Of a DNA stretch of 25,269 nt, positions 1-7,035 are shown one piece after another. Below the pieces are notes generated by a model. It worked only from the letters and a program-made list of their open reading frames with translations, had not been told where the DNA came from and ran no database searches. The translations under genes and the position numbers were made by a program. Source of the DNA: Lachnospiraceae bacterium (GTDB lineage Bacteria > Bacillota > Clostridia > Lachnospirales > Lachnospiraceae); the NCBI GenBank assembly GCA_900766925.1, contig CAAFXG010000583.1:1-25269 (forward strand). The letters are read 5' to 3'. Within the stretch, counting starts at the first letter, position 1, and each line of letters begins with the position of its first letter.

Positions 1-30
1 AACATGTTATTAATTTGTCAAAGGTTCTTC

Positions 31-124
31 CTGTCGTTTTTCGCGACAGCTTGTTAATAATATCATTTATGAGTTGTCTTGTCAACAACTTTTTGAAATT
101 ATTTTTCTGTCGTTTTCGCGACAG
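31..124 (-). repeat. Duplicated promoter-proximal hairpin unit
   Basis: Two near-identical segments, 31-63 and 107-138, each hold a 6-bp stem (CTGTCG/CGACAG) with a short T-rich loop followed by the same -10 context. They differ by one T in the loop and by a few bases near the -10. Each lies in the first transcribed bases of a tandem promoter. The duplication is seen directly; a role in early elongation or antitermination of an rRNA operon is inference. Confidence 0.7.
57..85 (-). promoter_or_regulatory. Strong leftward sigma-A promoter, proximal copy of a tandem pair
   Basis: On the minus strand a consensus TTGACA (80-85) is followed by exactly 17 bases and TATTAT (57-62). Downstream comes a short hairpin, CTGTCG...CGACAG (31-49), identical in plan to the one after the promoter at 132-160. 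A further TTGACA sits at 16-21; its -10 would fall beyond the left edge, so a third tandem promoter is possible. Consensus strength, tandem copies and AT-rich upstream DNA are typical of rRNA-operon promoters. The rRNA target is inferred because the transcribed gene is outside the window. Confidence 0.8.
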
Positions 125-131
125 CTTGTTT

Positions 132-160
132 ATAATATCACTCGTTTATATTAATGTCAA
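132..160 (-). promoter_or_regulatory. Strong leftward sigma-A promoter, distal copy of the tandem pair
   Basis: Minus-strand TTGACA (155-160), 17-base spacer and TATTAT (132-137). The DNA upstream (161-190) is nearly pure A/T, as in an UP element. The stretch after the -10, with its CTGTCG...CGACAG hairpin at 107-124, repeats at 31-49 behind the proximal promoter, so the unit looks duplicated. The promoter lies just past the end of the CvpA-like gene on the same strand and reads out of the window, probably into an rRNA operon. Confidence 0.8.
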
Positions 161-220
161 CACTTTTTTATTTGTTTTAAAAATTTTATGGTTTATATCT
201 TTTACTCCTATATTGAAGTG

Positions 221-1009
221 CTATCTTATCTTAATATTAGTGCTTATTTCGGTTACAATCGACATAAATATATTATGCTCGTAAATAAAGCTTAAAATCG
301 GGCTTTCAACAATCTGGCTATAAAGCTCTGCACCTATCTCCGTGTGTGAAAAAATTGTTATACATATAAATGCAATCCAAACTATAAGAAGAGCCTCACC
401 TGCACCAAATATCAATCCGCCCACTCTGTTAATACTGCTTACTATCGGCAGACTTACAACAAACGCTATTGCTAAGAATAATAAATTAGATATTATCCAT
501 AGTACAAACGAAATTATCACAAATGACATCGCATTCATTATCATATATGTTATATATGATGATATATATTCAAAAAACGCTGTAACCCCTAAAGAATTTT
601 TGAAGCCTTCGTTATTATTCTCCATAAGGGCATTAGTAAGGAAATCAGGCAACTGCATATCATATATTAATTCTACCTGTTCATTTCTTGTGAGCTCATT
701 TGACATAATCGTATCAACTATCTGCTTAACTGCTTCGCTATCCTCATATCCAAGCTTTTCCTTTACCTGCTCCGTTGCCTTTTCTTCAATTTTATCTTCA
801 ATAAAAGCTGATATTCTCGTATTAATGTAGTCATCTATCATGGTCGAATTAATCAGAAATGTGCTGACCATAGGAGCACAAAAATACGCCAGTATAAAAG
901 AAAGTCCGGTCAGCAATATCTTAAATACTGACCGAAACAATCCTCTTTTACACCCTAATACCATGAATATTAAAAATAAAACTATTACTACAATTGTAAG
1001 GGTATTCAT
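221..1009 (-). CDS. CvpA family membrane protein
   Basis: A 262-residue integral membrane protein of the CvpA (colicin V production) type, a family linked to envelope homeostasis but without a defined activity. Hydrophobic segments lie near residues 4-19, 29-45, 155-186 and 198-221, with a charged loop of about 100 residues between the second and third. The glycine-rich NRVGGLIFGAGEAL stretch (194-207) fits the family's last membrane region. The ATG at 1009 is chosen because GGAGAG precedes it; the open frame continues upstream to 1168 but that part only shadows the preceding gene and is basic and repetitive. It starts 40 bp after the beta-propeller gene and is probably the last gene of that operon. 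The rRNA-like promoters lie downstream. Family confident, function unknown. Confidence 0.8.
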   Translation of the reverse strand: MNTLTIVVIVLFLIFMVLGCKRGLFRSVFKILLTGLSFILAYFCAPMVSTFLINSTMIDDYINTRISAFIEDKIEEKATEQVKEKLGYEDSEAVKQIVDTIMSNELTRNEQVELIYDMQLPDFLTNALMENNNEGFKNSLGVTAFFEYISSYITYMIMNAMSFVIISFVLWIISNLLFLAIAFVVSLPIVSSINRVGGLIFGAGEALLIVWIAFICITIFSHTEIGAELYSQIVESPILSFIYEHNIFMSIVTEISTNIKIR

Positions 1010-1049
1010 ATAAAACTCTCCATTATCAAGGGTACTCCGAAATAATATC

Positions 1050-2399
1050 TCATTTGCTTTCTGTGTCCGTTGAAGACTCTGATGTCTGAGCTTTCTTTTC
1101 CGAGCTTTCCTTTGTATTTTCTTCCTTTGTTGACTGTGTTTCAGTTGTTTCTTTTGAAACCGATACATCAGCCGCCGACTGAGCTTCTGTTTTTAATTTG
1201 ATAATTTCAGTCTTATCTGCATAAACAACAACATACTCCAATCTGTTGCCACTTGGAACTACACTTGATATCTTACCCGACAGACTTCCGCTGAACTTTA
1301 CACTTCCATTAGTTCTGTATATCAGGCAATCCGCTTCACCCGATATTATTATCTCCTTGTCTGCAGCGTAAATGTTGTCATAATTAAAATCAATGTAATC
1401 TTCAAACCTAAGTTTGCCATGAACATCATATGTCCTTATTTTGTACATATGTTCACCTTTACCATCTTTAACGTCCTGAACAACACCTATATAGTCACTG
1501 TTATAAAAAACGCTTCTAATTTCATCATCAAAATTCAACGACGCTTTCGGACTAGGCTTTTCCTTCATTGAATAGACGTTTATAGAATTAGTTCCAAATG
1601 CTACTACTGTATCATTATTAATAAATTCCACCTTAGGAATAACCTGATTTTCGAACATATATCCACCAACCATTCGGTCAGCATTACTATTCTGTCCTAC
1701 TTCGCCAAAATTATAAGCTGTAATATTATTCTTAACACTAGTCCCACTTATATTTATATAACTGGTGAAAAGCTTCTGTCCGTCATCAGATATTGCAATA
1801 TCAAGCGGATATCCGCTTTTGTCTATGGTTGTCTGTATTTCATAGACTGCCCCGCCATTCTTATCATACAAATTAATGTAATTGGTTTTTTCACTTTCAA
1901 GAACAACTGCAAATGCCCCCTGACTGGCAATGTCCACATCACAAATGGCATATGGCATTGTAATACTGCTAACAGCTCCGCTTTCATTAAACACGCATAC
2001 CGAATTACCGCTTATATCTGCCACGGCAGCATAGCTCCCACTTGTTACAGCAACCGGCATCTTCATGTTAATTCCGGCTGACCATACCACATTACCACTG
2101 CTATTAATATACGATACCCCGTCAGGTGTATACTTAAGCAAATTGCCACAAAACTGAATGTAGCTTGCTGTATTTTCGTAATTAGTTTCATTATTCCTAA
2201 CTACTCTGTAGCCCTTGTATTCTCTATTTACAAAAATATACACAAGGACGGCACCAACAATAAGCAATACAACCACAAACAGTCCAAGTATTTTTCTTTG
2301 TGTCGCAAGCCTTTTCCCGGACTCAAGATTATTAGCTGCAGCTTCCTTTGAACCATCAACATATATTACATTGTTATCTTCATTAGTTTTTTTACTCAT
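1050..2399 (-). CDS. Membrane-anchored beta-propeller-like protein (DUF5711-like)
   Basis: A 449-residue protein with a short cytoplasmic N-terminus, one membrane segment (about 37-57) and a large extracytoplasmic domain. The ectodomain has repeated short beta-rich units with Gly/Asn/Asp turns, as in WD40/PQQ-type propellers. The last 45 or so residues are a Ser/Thr/Glu/Lys-rich low-complexity tail. From memory this resembles the Lachnospiraceae family DUF5711; I could not verify that. The ATG at 2399 is preferred over one 14 codons upstream because GGAGAAG lies just before it. It sits between the LysM/MPN-like gene and the CvpA-like gene on the same strand, and an extended -10 promoter precedes it. 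No catalytic residues are recognisable; a scaffold or sensor role at the envelope is inference. Confidence 0.7.
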   Translation of the reverse strand: MSKKTNEDNNVIYVDGSKEAAANNLESGKRLATQRKILGLFVVVLLIVGAVLVYIFVNREYKGYRVVRNNETNYENTASYIQFCGNLLKYTPDGVSYINSSGNVVWSAGINMKMPVAVTSGSYAAVADISGNSVCVFNESGAVSSITMPYAICDVDIASQGAFAVVLESEKTNYINLYDKNGGAVYEIQTTIDKSGYPLDIAISDDGQKLFTSYINISGTSVKNNITAYNFGEVGQNSNADRMVGGYMFENQVIPKVEFINNDTVVAFGTNSINVYSMKEKPSPKASLNFDDEIRSVFYNSDYIGVVQDVKDGKGEHMYKIRTYDVHGKLRFEDYIDFNYDNIYAADKEIIISGEADCLIYRTNGSVKFSGSLSGKISSVVPSGNRLEYVVVYADKTEIIKLKTEAQSAADVSVSKETTETQSTKEENTKESSEKKAQTSESSTDTESK

Positions 2400-2429
2400 A
2401 TCGCTTCTCCATTTTATGGAATAAGGAAG

Positions 2430-2438
2430 ATTATACCA
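2430..2438 (-). promoter_or_regulatory. Candidate extended -10 promoter inside the envelope operon
   Basis: In the 92-bp gap before the beta-propeller gene the minus strand reads TGGTATAAT, a perfect -10 with the TGn extension, about 30 bases before the start codon. No good -35 is found 17 bases upstream (TGGAAT only), so it would depend on the extended -10. It could add transcription of the last two genes of the cluster. Confidence 0.45.
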
Positions 2439-2491
2439 CACTTTATATCAACATTCCATTATATTTTTGTTTACATATATTTGAGCATAAG

Positions 2492-3787
2492 CTATTTACT
2501 GCCTGCTATGTCCGGCAAAATAATTTTTTGTCCTTCATATATCCTGTCATCAACATCCATATTATTTGCCTTTGCAATATCCTCGGCATACAAAATGGAA
2601 CCATATCGTTCATAGGCAATCCCGGATAAGGACTCACCATATTGTATTATGTAGTATGTCGGCTCACCGTCAGACATAACCGACACAATCGGTTCTGTTG
2701 TATCAGTTACATCATCCAGCTTGACGTCAGAAGCATTATCGCCATCGTCATCTGTATAAAGTGACACCTTTTCCGGCTCCTCCGTATATTCTTCACCGAT
2801 ACCGTTATCCGTTTGCTCGCTCACCGATATTGCATCCGTTGAATCCTTAGCATCGGAAACAGAAGCAATTGAATTTTTATTTCCACCCTCTGTAGCAATG
2901 ACATCAACCACATCATCATCGGCAATACTCTCTGCCGTAAGCTCTAACCTGTTAATAGAAACTTCTATCTCCTTCATTTTATCATAATTGCTTATAACGG
3001 TTACCCCCATGGCAAGCATAGCAAGTACAACAAAAGAACTTGCAACATATACCAAATTAACTCCATTTGCTTTAGTTCCCTGTGTCCTGTTATTTTTTTC
3101 GCGATAGCTTTTTATCAATTCTTCATCCTTGCGTTTTATCTCTGAATTATCCTCATCGGCAATTCCACCTTTTTGTTTAATAATATAATTTTGCATTGCT
3201 TCATTTTTCGTATAATAAATAAAATATCCCTTTTGTTTTACCAATTGTCCTCTTTCATACATATAAAACGCATCATCACTTTCAAGTGAATCCGTTATGT
3301 ACAAAACCTTGTCTTTACCCGGAAAGTTCTCCACATGCATTTTTTCTATTTTATCGTTAATTGCCGTCGAAAAACCCATCCTGGACAAAAACCATCCCAC
3401 GACAGTAAGGTCAGGGAAAAATTCCTTTACCTGATCATAAATTTCTGTCCACGCTTCCTGAGTAAATGCGCTTTCATCCATATCAAATTCCAGATTCTGG
3501 GCATCTACCGCTCCGCAAATAAATATTATATCTCCTATTTCCGAATGTCTGAATTCGCCAAGCAAAATTGCTCCTCTTGCCTGCGTACTTCCCGGTCTTG
3601 CAATATAATTTAAGTAAGTCACAACATAATCTTCTATGTAAATTCTTTTGTTTCCTACAGGAGTTCCTATCTGTCTGATATTTTTGGGAAGCTTGATATC
3701 AGCCCCACTGTTTGTCTTTTCACCGTTTGTTTTTTGGCTGTTTTGTTCTATACTTTCCCTATTCTTGTCATAGATAACTTCTATCAT
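2492..3787 (-). CDS. MPN/JAMM-like pseudoenzyme domain, membrane segment and LysM
   Basis: A 431-residue protein. Residues about 48-185 look like an MPN (JAB/JAMM) fold: a GAILLGE strand (72-78), then GWFLSRMGF (131-139), where active JAMM proteases read GWYHSHPGF. Both metal-binding histidines are replaced (Leu134, Arg136), and the Ser and Asp expected afterwards are Asn and Ile, so no metalloprotease activity is expected. A charged linker leads to a membrane segment (about 243-266), an acidic Ser/Asp/Glu-rich spacer, and a C-terminal LysM domain (about 378-425) with the YGESLSGIA start and the GQKIILP end. LysM implies peptidoglycan binding outside, leaving the MPN-like domain in the cytoplasm. 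The ATG has AGGTGGAG before it. It is first in a cluster with the propeller and CvpA-like genes, and divergent from yyaC. Confidence 0.75.
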   Translation of the reverse strand: MIEVIYDKNRESIEQNSQKTNGEKTNSGADIKLPKNIRQIGTPVGNKRIYIEDYVVTYLNYIARPGSTQARGAILLGEFRHSEIGDIIFICGAVDAQNLEFDMDESAFTQEAWTEIYDQVKEFFPDLTVVGWFLSRMGFSTAINDKIEKMHVENFPGKDKVLYITDSLESDDAFYMYERGQLVKQKGYFIYYTKNEAMQNYIIKQKGGIADEDNSEIKRKDEELIKSYREKNNRTQGTKANGVNLVYVASSFVVLAMLAMGVTVISNYDKMKEIEVSINRLELTAESIADDDVVDVIATEGGNKNSIASVSDAKDSTDAISVSEQTDNGIGEEYTEEPEKVSLYTDDDGDNASDVKLDDVTDTTEPIVSVMSDGEPTYYIIQYGESLSGIAYERYGSILYAEDIAKANNMDVDDRIYEGQKIILPDIAGSK

Positions 3788-4032
3788 TTTTCTCCACCTT
3801 TCATAAAATAGAGTTCTGCTTCATACAGCTATCCAAAGAATATCATTTAGAAAATATGCGATTAGTCTAATTGTGTCGTTGTATCAGCATTTTTAACCGC
3901 AACTTTCCCACCAAAATATTCCACTTCGACAAAGGGATTTATTTTACCGAATAAATATGTTTATTTGAACATCAACCGGTTAATACTTTTTGCATAGACT
4001 AATAAGTAAATAGTTCTAATTTTGAGGTGACC

Positions 4033-4608
4033 ATGAAGGGACTTTTATCAAAAAGATGCCAGACCGAATATTTCGATGTATCTGACAGCTTATCTCATAT
4101 AAATCTTGGAAATTGTATTTTGAAATATCTGAAAAAAACAGACATAGCTTCCTGCACACCTGTTATTCTTTGCATAGGTACAGACCGGGCCACAGGTGAT
4201 TGTCTTGGCCCGCTTGTCGGAGAAATGCTTCTTGACTATAACGAGCGATATGCCGTTTTAGGCTGTCTGAAATCCCCCGTCCACGCATTAAATCTTAAAG
4301 ACACAATCAACTATATAAATACGGAATTTGAAAATCCATTTATCATTGCAGTCGACGCATCCTTAGGCGAAGACTCACATGTTGGCTATGTAACCGTCAG
4401 CGACTGTCCAATTGCACCCGGGAAGGGGGTAAATAAAAAATTACCGATAATAGGCGACGTATCTATTACCGGTATTGTAAACGTGTCAGGCAGAAGTCCC
4501 AGCCTTCTTCAGAACACAAGACTTTATATTGTCATGCAATTGGCATGCTGCATTTCAGACGCGTTAAAATATTCAATTGATTATCTGGAAGACTTCTGTC
4601 CTTTGTAA
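4033..4608 (+). CDS. yyaC: Spore protease YyaC family protein
   Basis: A 191-residue protein of the YyaC family, a forespore protein related to the germination protease GPR fold. IGTDRATGDCLGPLVG (48-63) carries the conserved acidic pair, followed by SPVHALNL (81-88) and the AVDASLG segment (106-112). The ATG at 4033 is chosen over an in-frame GTG at 4027 because GAGGTGA overlaps the GTG and is well placed for the ATG. A forespore-type promoter is possible upstream (GTTTA at 3959, GGTTAATACT at 3978), but the match is weak. The last 28 bp overlap the end of the convergent coiled-coil gene. Family clear; the substrate is not known to me. Confidence 0.85.
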   Translation: MKGLLSKRCQTEYFDVSDSLSHINLGNCILKYLKKTDIASCTPVILCIGTDRATGDCLGPLVGEMLLDYNERYAVLGCLKSPVHALNLKDTINYINTEFENPFIIAVDASLGEDSHVGYVTVSDCPIAPGKGVNKKLPIIGDVSITGIVNVSGRSPSLLQNTRLYIVMQLACCISDALKYSIDYLEDFCPL

Positions 4609-5708
4609 ACGCTAATAGCTTCCGAAACAGTCTCGGCCTGTTCATCCTCTATTAAAGCAATTAAGTCGGCAAGCTTATCTTCCCTGCAAAGCTCTTCTCC
4701 CAGATAGGATGCATACTTATTAGTAATCTGGAGTACCTTGTCAGAATATTGTTTTTCAACAACAGCTATTCGTTCTTCCGTTTCAGCCTTTTGCGCCTTC
4801 ATATCCTGCAGGATTTGAAGGCGTCTGTCATTAATCTCATCTGTTATCGCACTCACCGTGTTATCATCAAAATTCCTTAATGCCTCCTGTTTTTCCTGTC
4901 CAATTGCATCGGCCTCCGAATCGAGTTCTGCCAGCTTATCATCATATGAACCAAGATTATACTTACTTTCATCCTTATCCTTATTTATGGAGTTTCTGAT
5001 TGCAGACATCTGACGTTTATTAGCTTTTGATTTATCAATTATACTTCTTGCCTGTTCCAGCACATTATTATGTCTTAGCTTGGTTGCACTCAATATGCCA
5101 AAATATATTATAAGCTGAATAACCACAGCCACCGAAGCTACAAGAACACACCAAAATGCCATATTGATATTATCTTTTGTTTCTAATACAAGTTTTTTTA
5201 TTAGCAGCATAGCTAACGCAGGAATACCGCCAAAATAAATCAAAAAGCTAAGTATCGCAAAGCCAATCTCCGACAATCCCCGTGGCATAAACATAATAAA
5301 ATAAAGTCTTGAGCCTATACACGAAGGAACATGATTTTTGCGAAGCAGCGTTTTGAGTTCTACATCCAAATCTCTCTCGGCATCCCTCAAATGCTTTGTT
5401 TCCTTCTCATACCTTGCATTCATTCGCTGAGCTTTCTTTTTGTCGCGTTTGCTCATAAGCTTCTTTTTTCTGTCACGATTATCATCAAGCCTGTCATCAT
5501 AGGTATCTTCAACCTGCTGCCTGCGTTTTTTTATGGTAGATTCAATCTCATCAGAGATTGACCTTTCTTCTGAAGCTATATTTTTGTTAATTTTTTTGAG
5601 AGAGGCTTTAAGTGATGCAATTTCTGCCGACATATTATCTCTCTCAATCACTTCACCTCTTGCACTTACAAGATATTCCTTACTTTCTTTAAATACATTC
5701 TCTGCCAA
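4581..5708 (-). CDS. Coiled-coil protein with two central membrane segments, unknown function
   Basis: I do not recognise this 375-residue protein. It is symmetric: a highly charged, probably coiled-coil N-terminal half (about 26-125, rich in Lys, Arg, Asp, Glu), two adjacent membrane helices (about 147-170 and 184-206), and a second charged coiled-coil half (about 210-365). Both coiled coils should lie on the same side, probably cytoplasmic, as a hairpin anchor. The start is a TTG at 5708, supported by AAGGAG nine bases upstream; the next Met (residue 26) lacks such a site. Its 3' end overlaps yyaC by 28 bp. A terminator-like hairpin (5734-5774) separates it from the HD-domain gene upstream. 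A structural or scaffolding role is a guess. Confidence 0.7.
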   Translation of the reverse strand: MAENVFKESKEYLVSARGEVIERDNMSAEIASLKASLKKINKNIASEERSISDEIESTIKKRRQQVEDTYDDRLDDNRDRKKKLMSKRDKKKAQRMNARYEKETKHLRDAERDLDVELKTLLRKNHVPSCIGSRLYFIMFMPRGLSEIGFAILSFLIYFGGIPALAMLLIKKLVLETKDNINMAFWCVLVASVAVVIQLIIYFGILSATKLRHNNVLEQARSIIDKSKANKRQMSAIRNSINKDKDESKYNLGSYDDKLAELDSEADAIGQEKQEALRNFDDNTVSAITDEINDRRLQILQDMKAQKAETEERIAVVEKQYSDKVLQITNKYASYLGEELCREDKLADLIALIEDEQAETVSEAISVYKGQKSSR

Positions 5709-5733
5709 TTTTTATTTCTCCTTAAAAACACAT

Positions 5734-5774
5734 GGGCCATCACACTAACCATTTTGCAGGTAGTGCGACAGCCC
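5734..5774 (-). terminator. Terminator or attenuator hairpin
   Basis: On the minus strand a 14-bp stem (5761-5774 with 5734-5747, three G-U pairs) encloses a 13-base loop. It is followed by ATG and a TTTTT run just before the AAGGAG of the coiled-coil gene. It starts 6 bp past the stop of the HD-domain gene, so it probably ends that transcript, perhaps incompletely, letting part of it continue into the next gene. Confidence 0.6.
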
Positions 5775-5779
5775 CATCA

Positions 5780-6874
5780 TTATCGTTTGTTCATGTATTC
5801 ATCAAGGCGTTCTTTGTCTACCTTAATACGATTATCCATTGTCTTCATAATATCGACAATCTGAAATCTTCTATATACACCATTATTACTCAAATCATAT
5901 ATTTTATTCGATGTAAATCCAAGGACAACCGGTCTTAAAATGTTCTGAGGATTTTCAGAAATGACAAGTCCTTTCTCGCGATTCGTAAGCTCAATACATA
6001 CACCCGGAGTAAGAATCTTGATACTCTTAATAAGTGCACCGACTATCTCTTCATCAAACTCATCCTTATTAAGCAGTAAGTACTTTATTGCAGCAATTTC
6101 TGAAACTGATTCCTCTTTAAGCTTCATACATGTCATGGTATCAAACAGGTTTGCAACCTTAAGTATCTTAGTACTCTTAAGTATCTTACCGGAATCATCC
6201 TTGCCATCACTATACTCTAGCTTATGAATCTGCGAAACAATACGTCTTATTCCACTGTCTATTCCCATCTCCGGTCTAATCAAACCCAAACCATCATTCT
6301 GGAACTTCTTTACAATAATCAAATCATTTGTATCATAATCATCATACTTATCACGCACCTTGTTTGGTAACAAAAGCTTGCCTATATCATGCAAGAGCGC
6401 CGCAATTACAAGCTCCTCCTGTTCCTGTGGTGTATAATAAACCTGGGCAGAAATAAGCGCACAAAGTATTGCAGTATTAATTACATGCTTATATACATAA
6501 TCAGTTGTACTCCTAAGATTCTGGGCAAATGTAATTTTATGATCCAGACGACCATAATTAGTGATTATTGCATTAGCAAGTCGCTTTAAATTAACAGGCT
6601 CTTTGCCTGCTATGATATTGTCAAGCTCTTCACGTACACTGAAAACTGCCATAGTCTGAAAACGTTCAAAGTCCAAGTCCTCTTCAGACATTGGCGGAAC
6701 CGGCTCCGCGGGTTCCAGAATATACAAACCAAGGAGGCCAAAATTCTTAACGCTCTCAATACCTTGAAGCGTAAGTCTTGTATTACGTTCATAAAGTAAA
6801 ACACCAGACTTATTATATATTGGCTTAGCAAGACGCATGCCATATTTTAAGTCCTCTGATTTTACAAAAATCAT
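5780..6874 (-). CDS. HD-domain (degenerate HD-GYP-like) protein
   Basis: A 364-residue cytoplasmic protein resembling HD-GYP cyclic-di-GMP phosphodiesterases. The N-terminal 60 residues form a small beta-rich domain, as in several clostridial HD-GYP relatives. H130 and the HDIGKLLLP motif (162-170) match the family. The later signatures are eroded: HHE..DG.GYP is reduced to QIHKLEYSDG (215-224) with no GYP, the intermediate His is missing from FQNDGLGLI, and the ADxxDA motif reads VANLFDTMT with Asn for the metal-binding Asp (242). Catalysis is therefore doubtful. A C-terminal region (about 285-350) resembles the extra strand-rich domain in such proteins. The ATG at 6874 has a GGAGG before it. 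It has its own promoter (6935-6963) and follows the leuA terminator. Confidence 0.75.
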   Translation of the reverse strand: MIFVKSEDLKYGMRLAKPIYNKSGVLLYERNTRLTLQGIESVKNFGLLGLYILEPAEPVPPMSEEDLDFERFQTMAVFSVREELDNIIAGKEPVNLKRLANAIITNYGRLDHKITFAQNLRSTTDYVYKHVINTAILCALISAQVYYTPQEQEELVIAALLHDIGKLLLPNKVRDKYDDYDTNDLIIVKKFQNDGLGLIRPEMGIDSGIRRIVSQIHKLEYSDGKDDSGKILKSTKILKVANLFDTMTCMKLKEESVSEIAAIKYLLLNKDEFDEEIVGALIKSIKILTPGVCIELTNREKGLVISENPQNILRPVVLGFTSNKIYDLSNNGVYRRFQIVDIMKTMDNRIKVDKERLDEYMNKR

Positions 6875-6897
6875 ACTTAAACCTCCTGAAAAATCAC

Positions 6898-6919
6898 TCA
6901 ATCGTCTTAATACGATTGA
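6898..6919 (-). promoter_or_regulatory. Leader hairpin before the HD-domain gene
   Basis: A perfect 8-bp stem (TCAATCGT/ACGATTGA) with a 6-base loop lies in the 5' leader, between the -10 and the GGAGG site, about 12 bases before that site. It has no T-run, so it is not a terminator. It could stabilise the message or bind a protein; nothing more can be said. Confidence 0.4.
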
Positions 6920-6934
6920 AACGTACATAGATAC

Positions 6935-6963
6935 ATTTTAGCACAACCAAATGTATAATACAA
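6935..6963 (-). promoter_or_regulatory. Sigma-A promoter of the HD-domain gene
   Basis: Minus-strand TTGTAT (6958-6963), a 17-base spacer and TAAAAT (6935-6940). It lies between the leuA terminator and the HD-domain gene and gives a leader of about 55 bases, so this gene is transcribed separately from leuA. Confidence 0.7.
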
Positions 6964-6980
6964 CCAAAAAATAACTCCAA

Positions 6981-7030
6981 AAAGAGGCTGTTGTATTAGC
7001 GATAAACAAGAATAATACAACAGCCTCTTT
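6981..7030 (-). terminator. Rho-independent terminator of leuA
   Basis: A perfect 18-bp stem, AAAGAGGCTGTTGTATTA paired with its complement (6981-6998 with 7013-7030), and a 14-base loop. On the minus strand it begins 6 bp after the leuA stop and is followed by a T-run. A T-run is also present at the other end in reverse, but no plus-strand gene needs it. Confidence 0.9.
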
Positions 7031-7035
7031 ACATG

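Noticed and set aside
15..284. An 89-codon open frame on the plus strand
   Set aside because: It runs over the tandem leftward promoters and hairpins, is dominated by Phe, Leu and Ile as AT-rich noncoding DNA gives, and has no ribosome site.
342..830. A 162-codon plus-strand open frame opposite the CvpA-like gene
   Set aside because: It mirrors the hydrophobic membrane gene on the other strand and lacks a ribosome site; the minus-strand frame shows clear family features.
221..1168. The longer 315-codon version of the CvpA-like gene
   Set aside because: The extra N-terminus lies inside the end of the preceding gene and is a basic, low-complexity frame without a ribosome site; the ATG at 1009 has one.
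3959..3987. A possible forespore sigma-F promoter of yyaC (GTTTA then GGTTAATACT)
   Set aside because: The -35 fits but the -10 agrees only partly and spacing is 14; too weak to list as a feature, kept as a note with yyaC.
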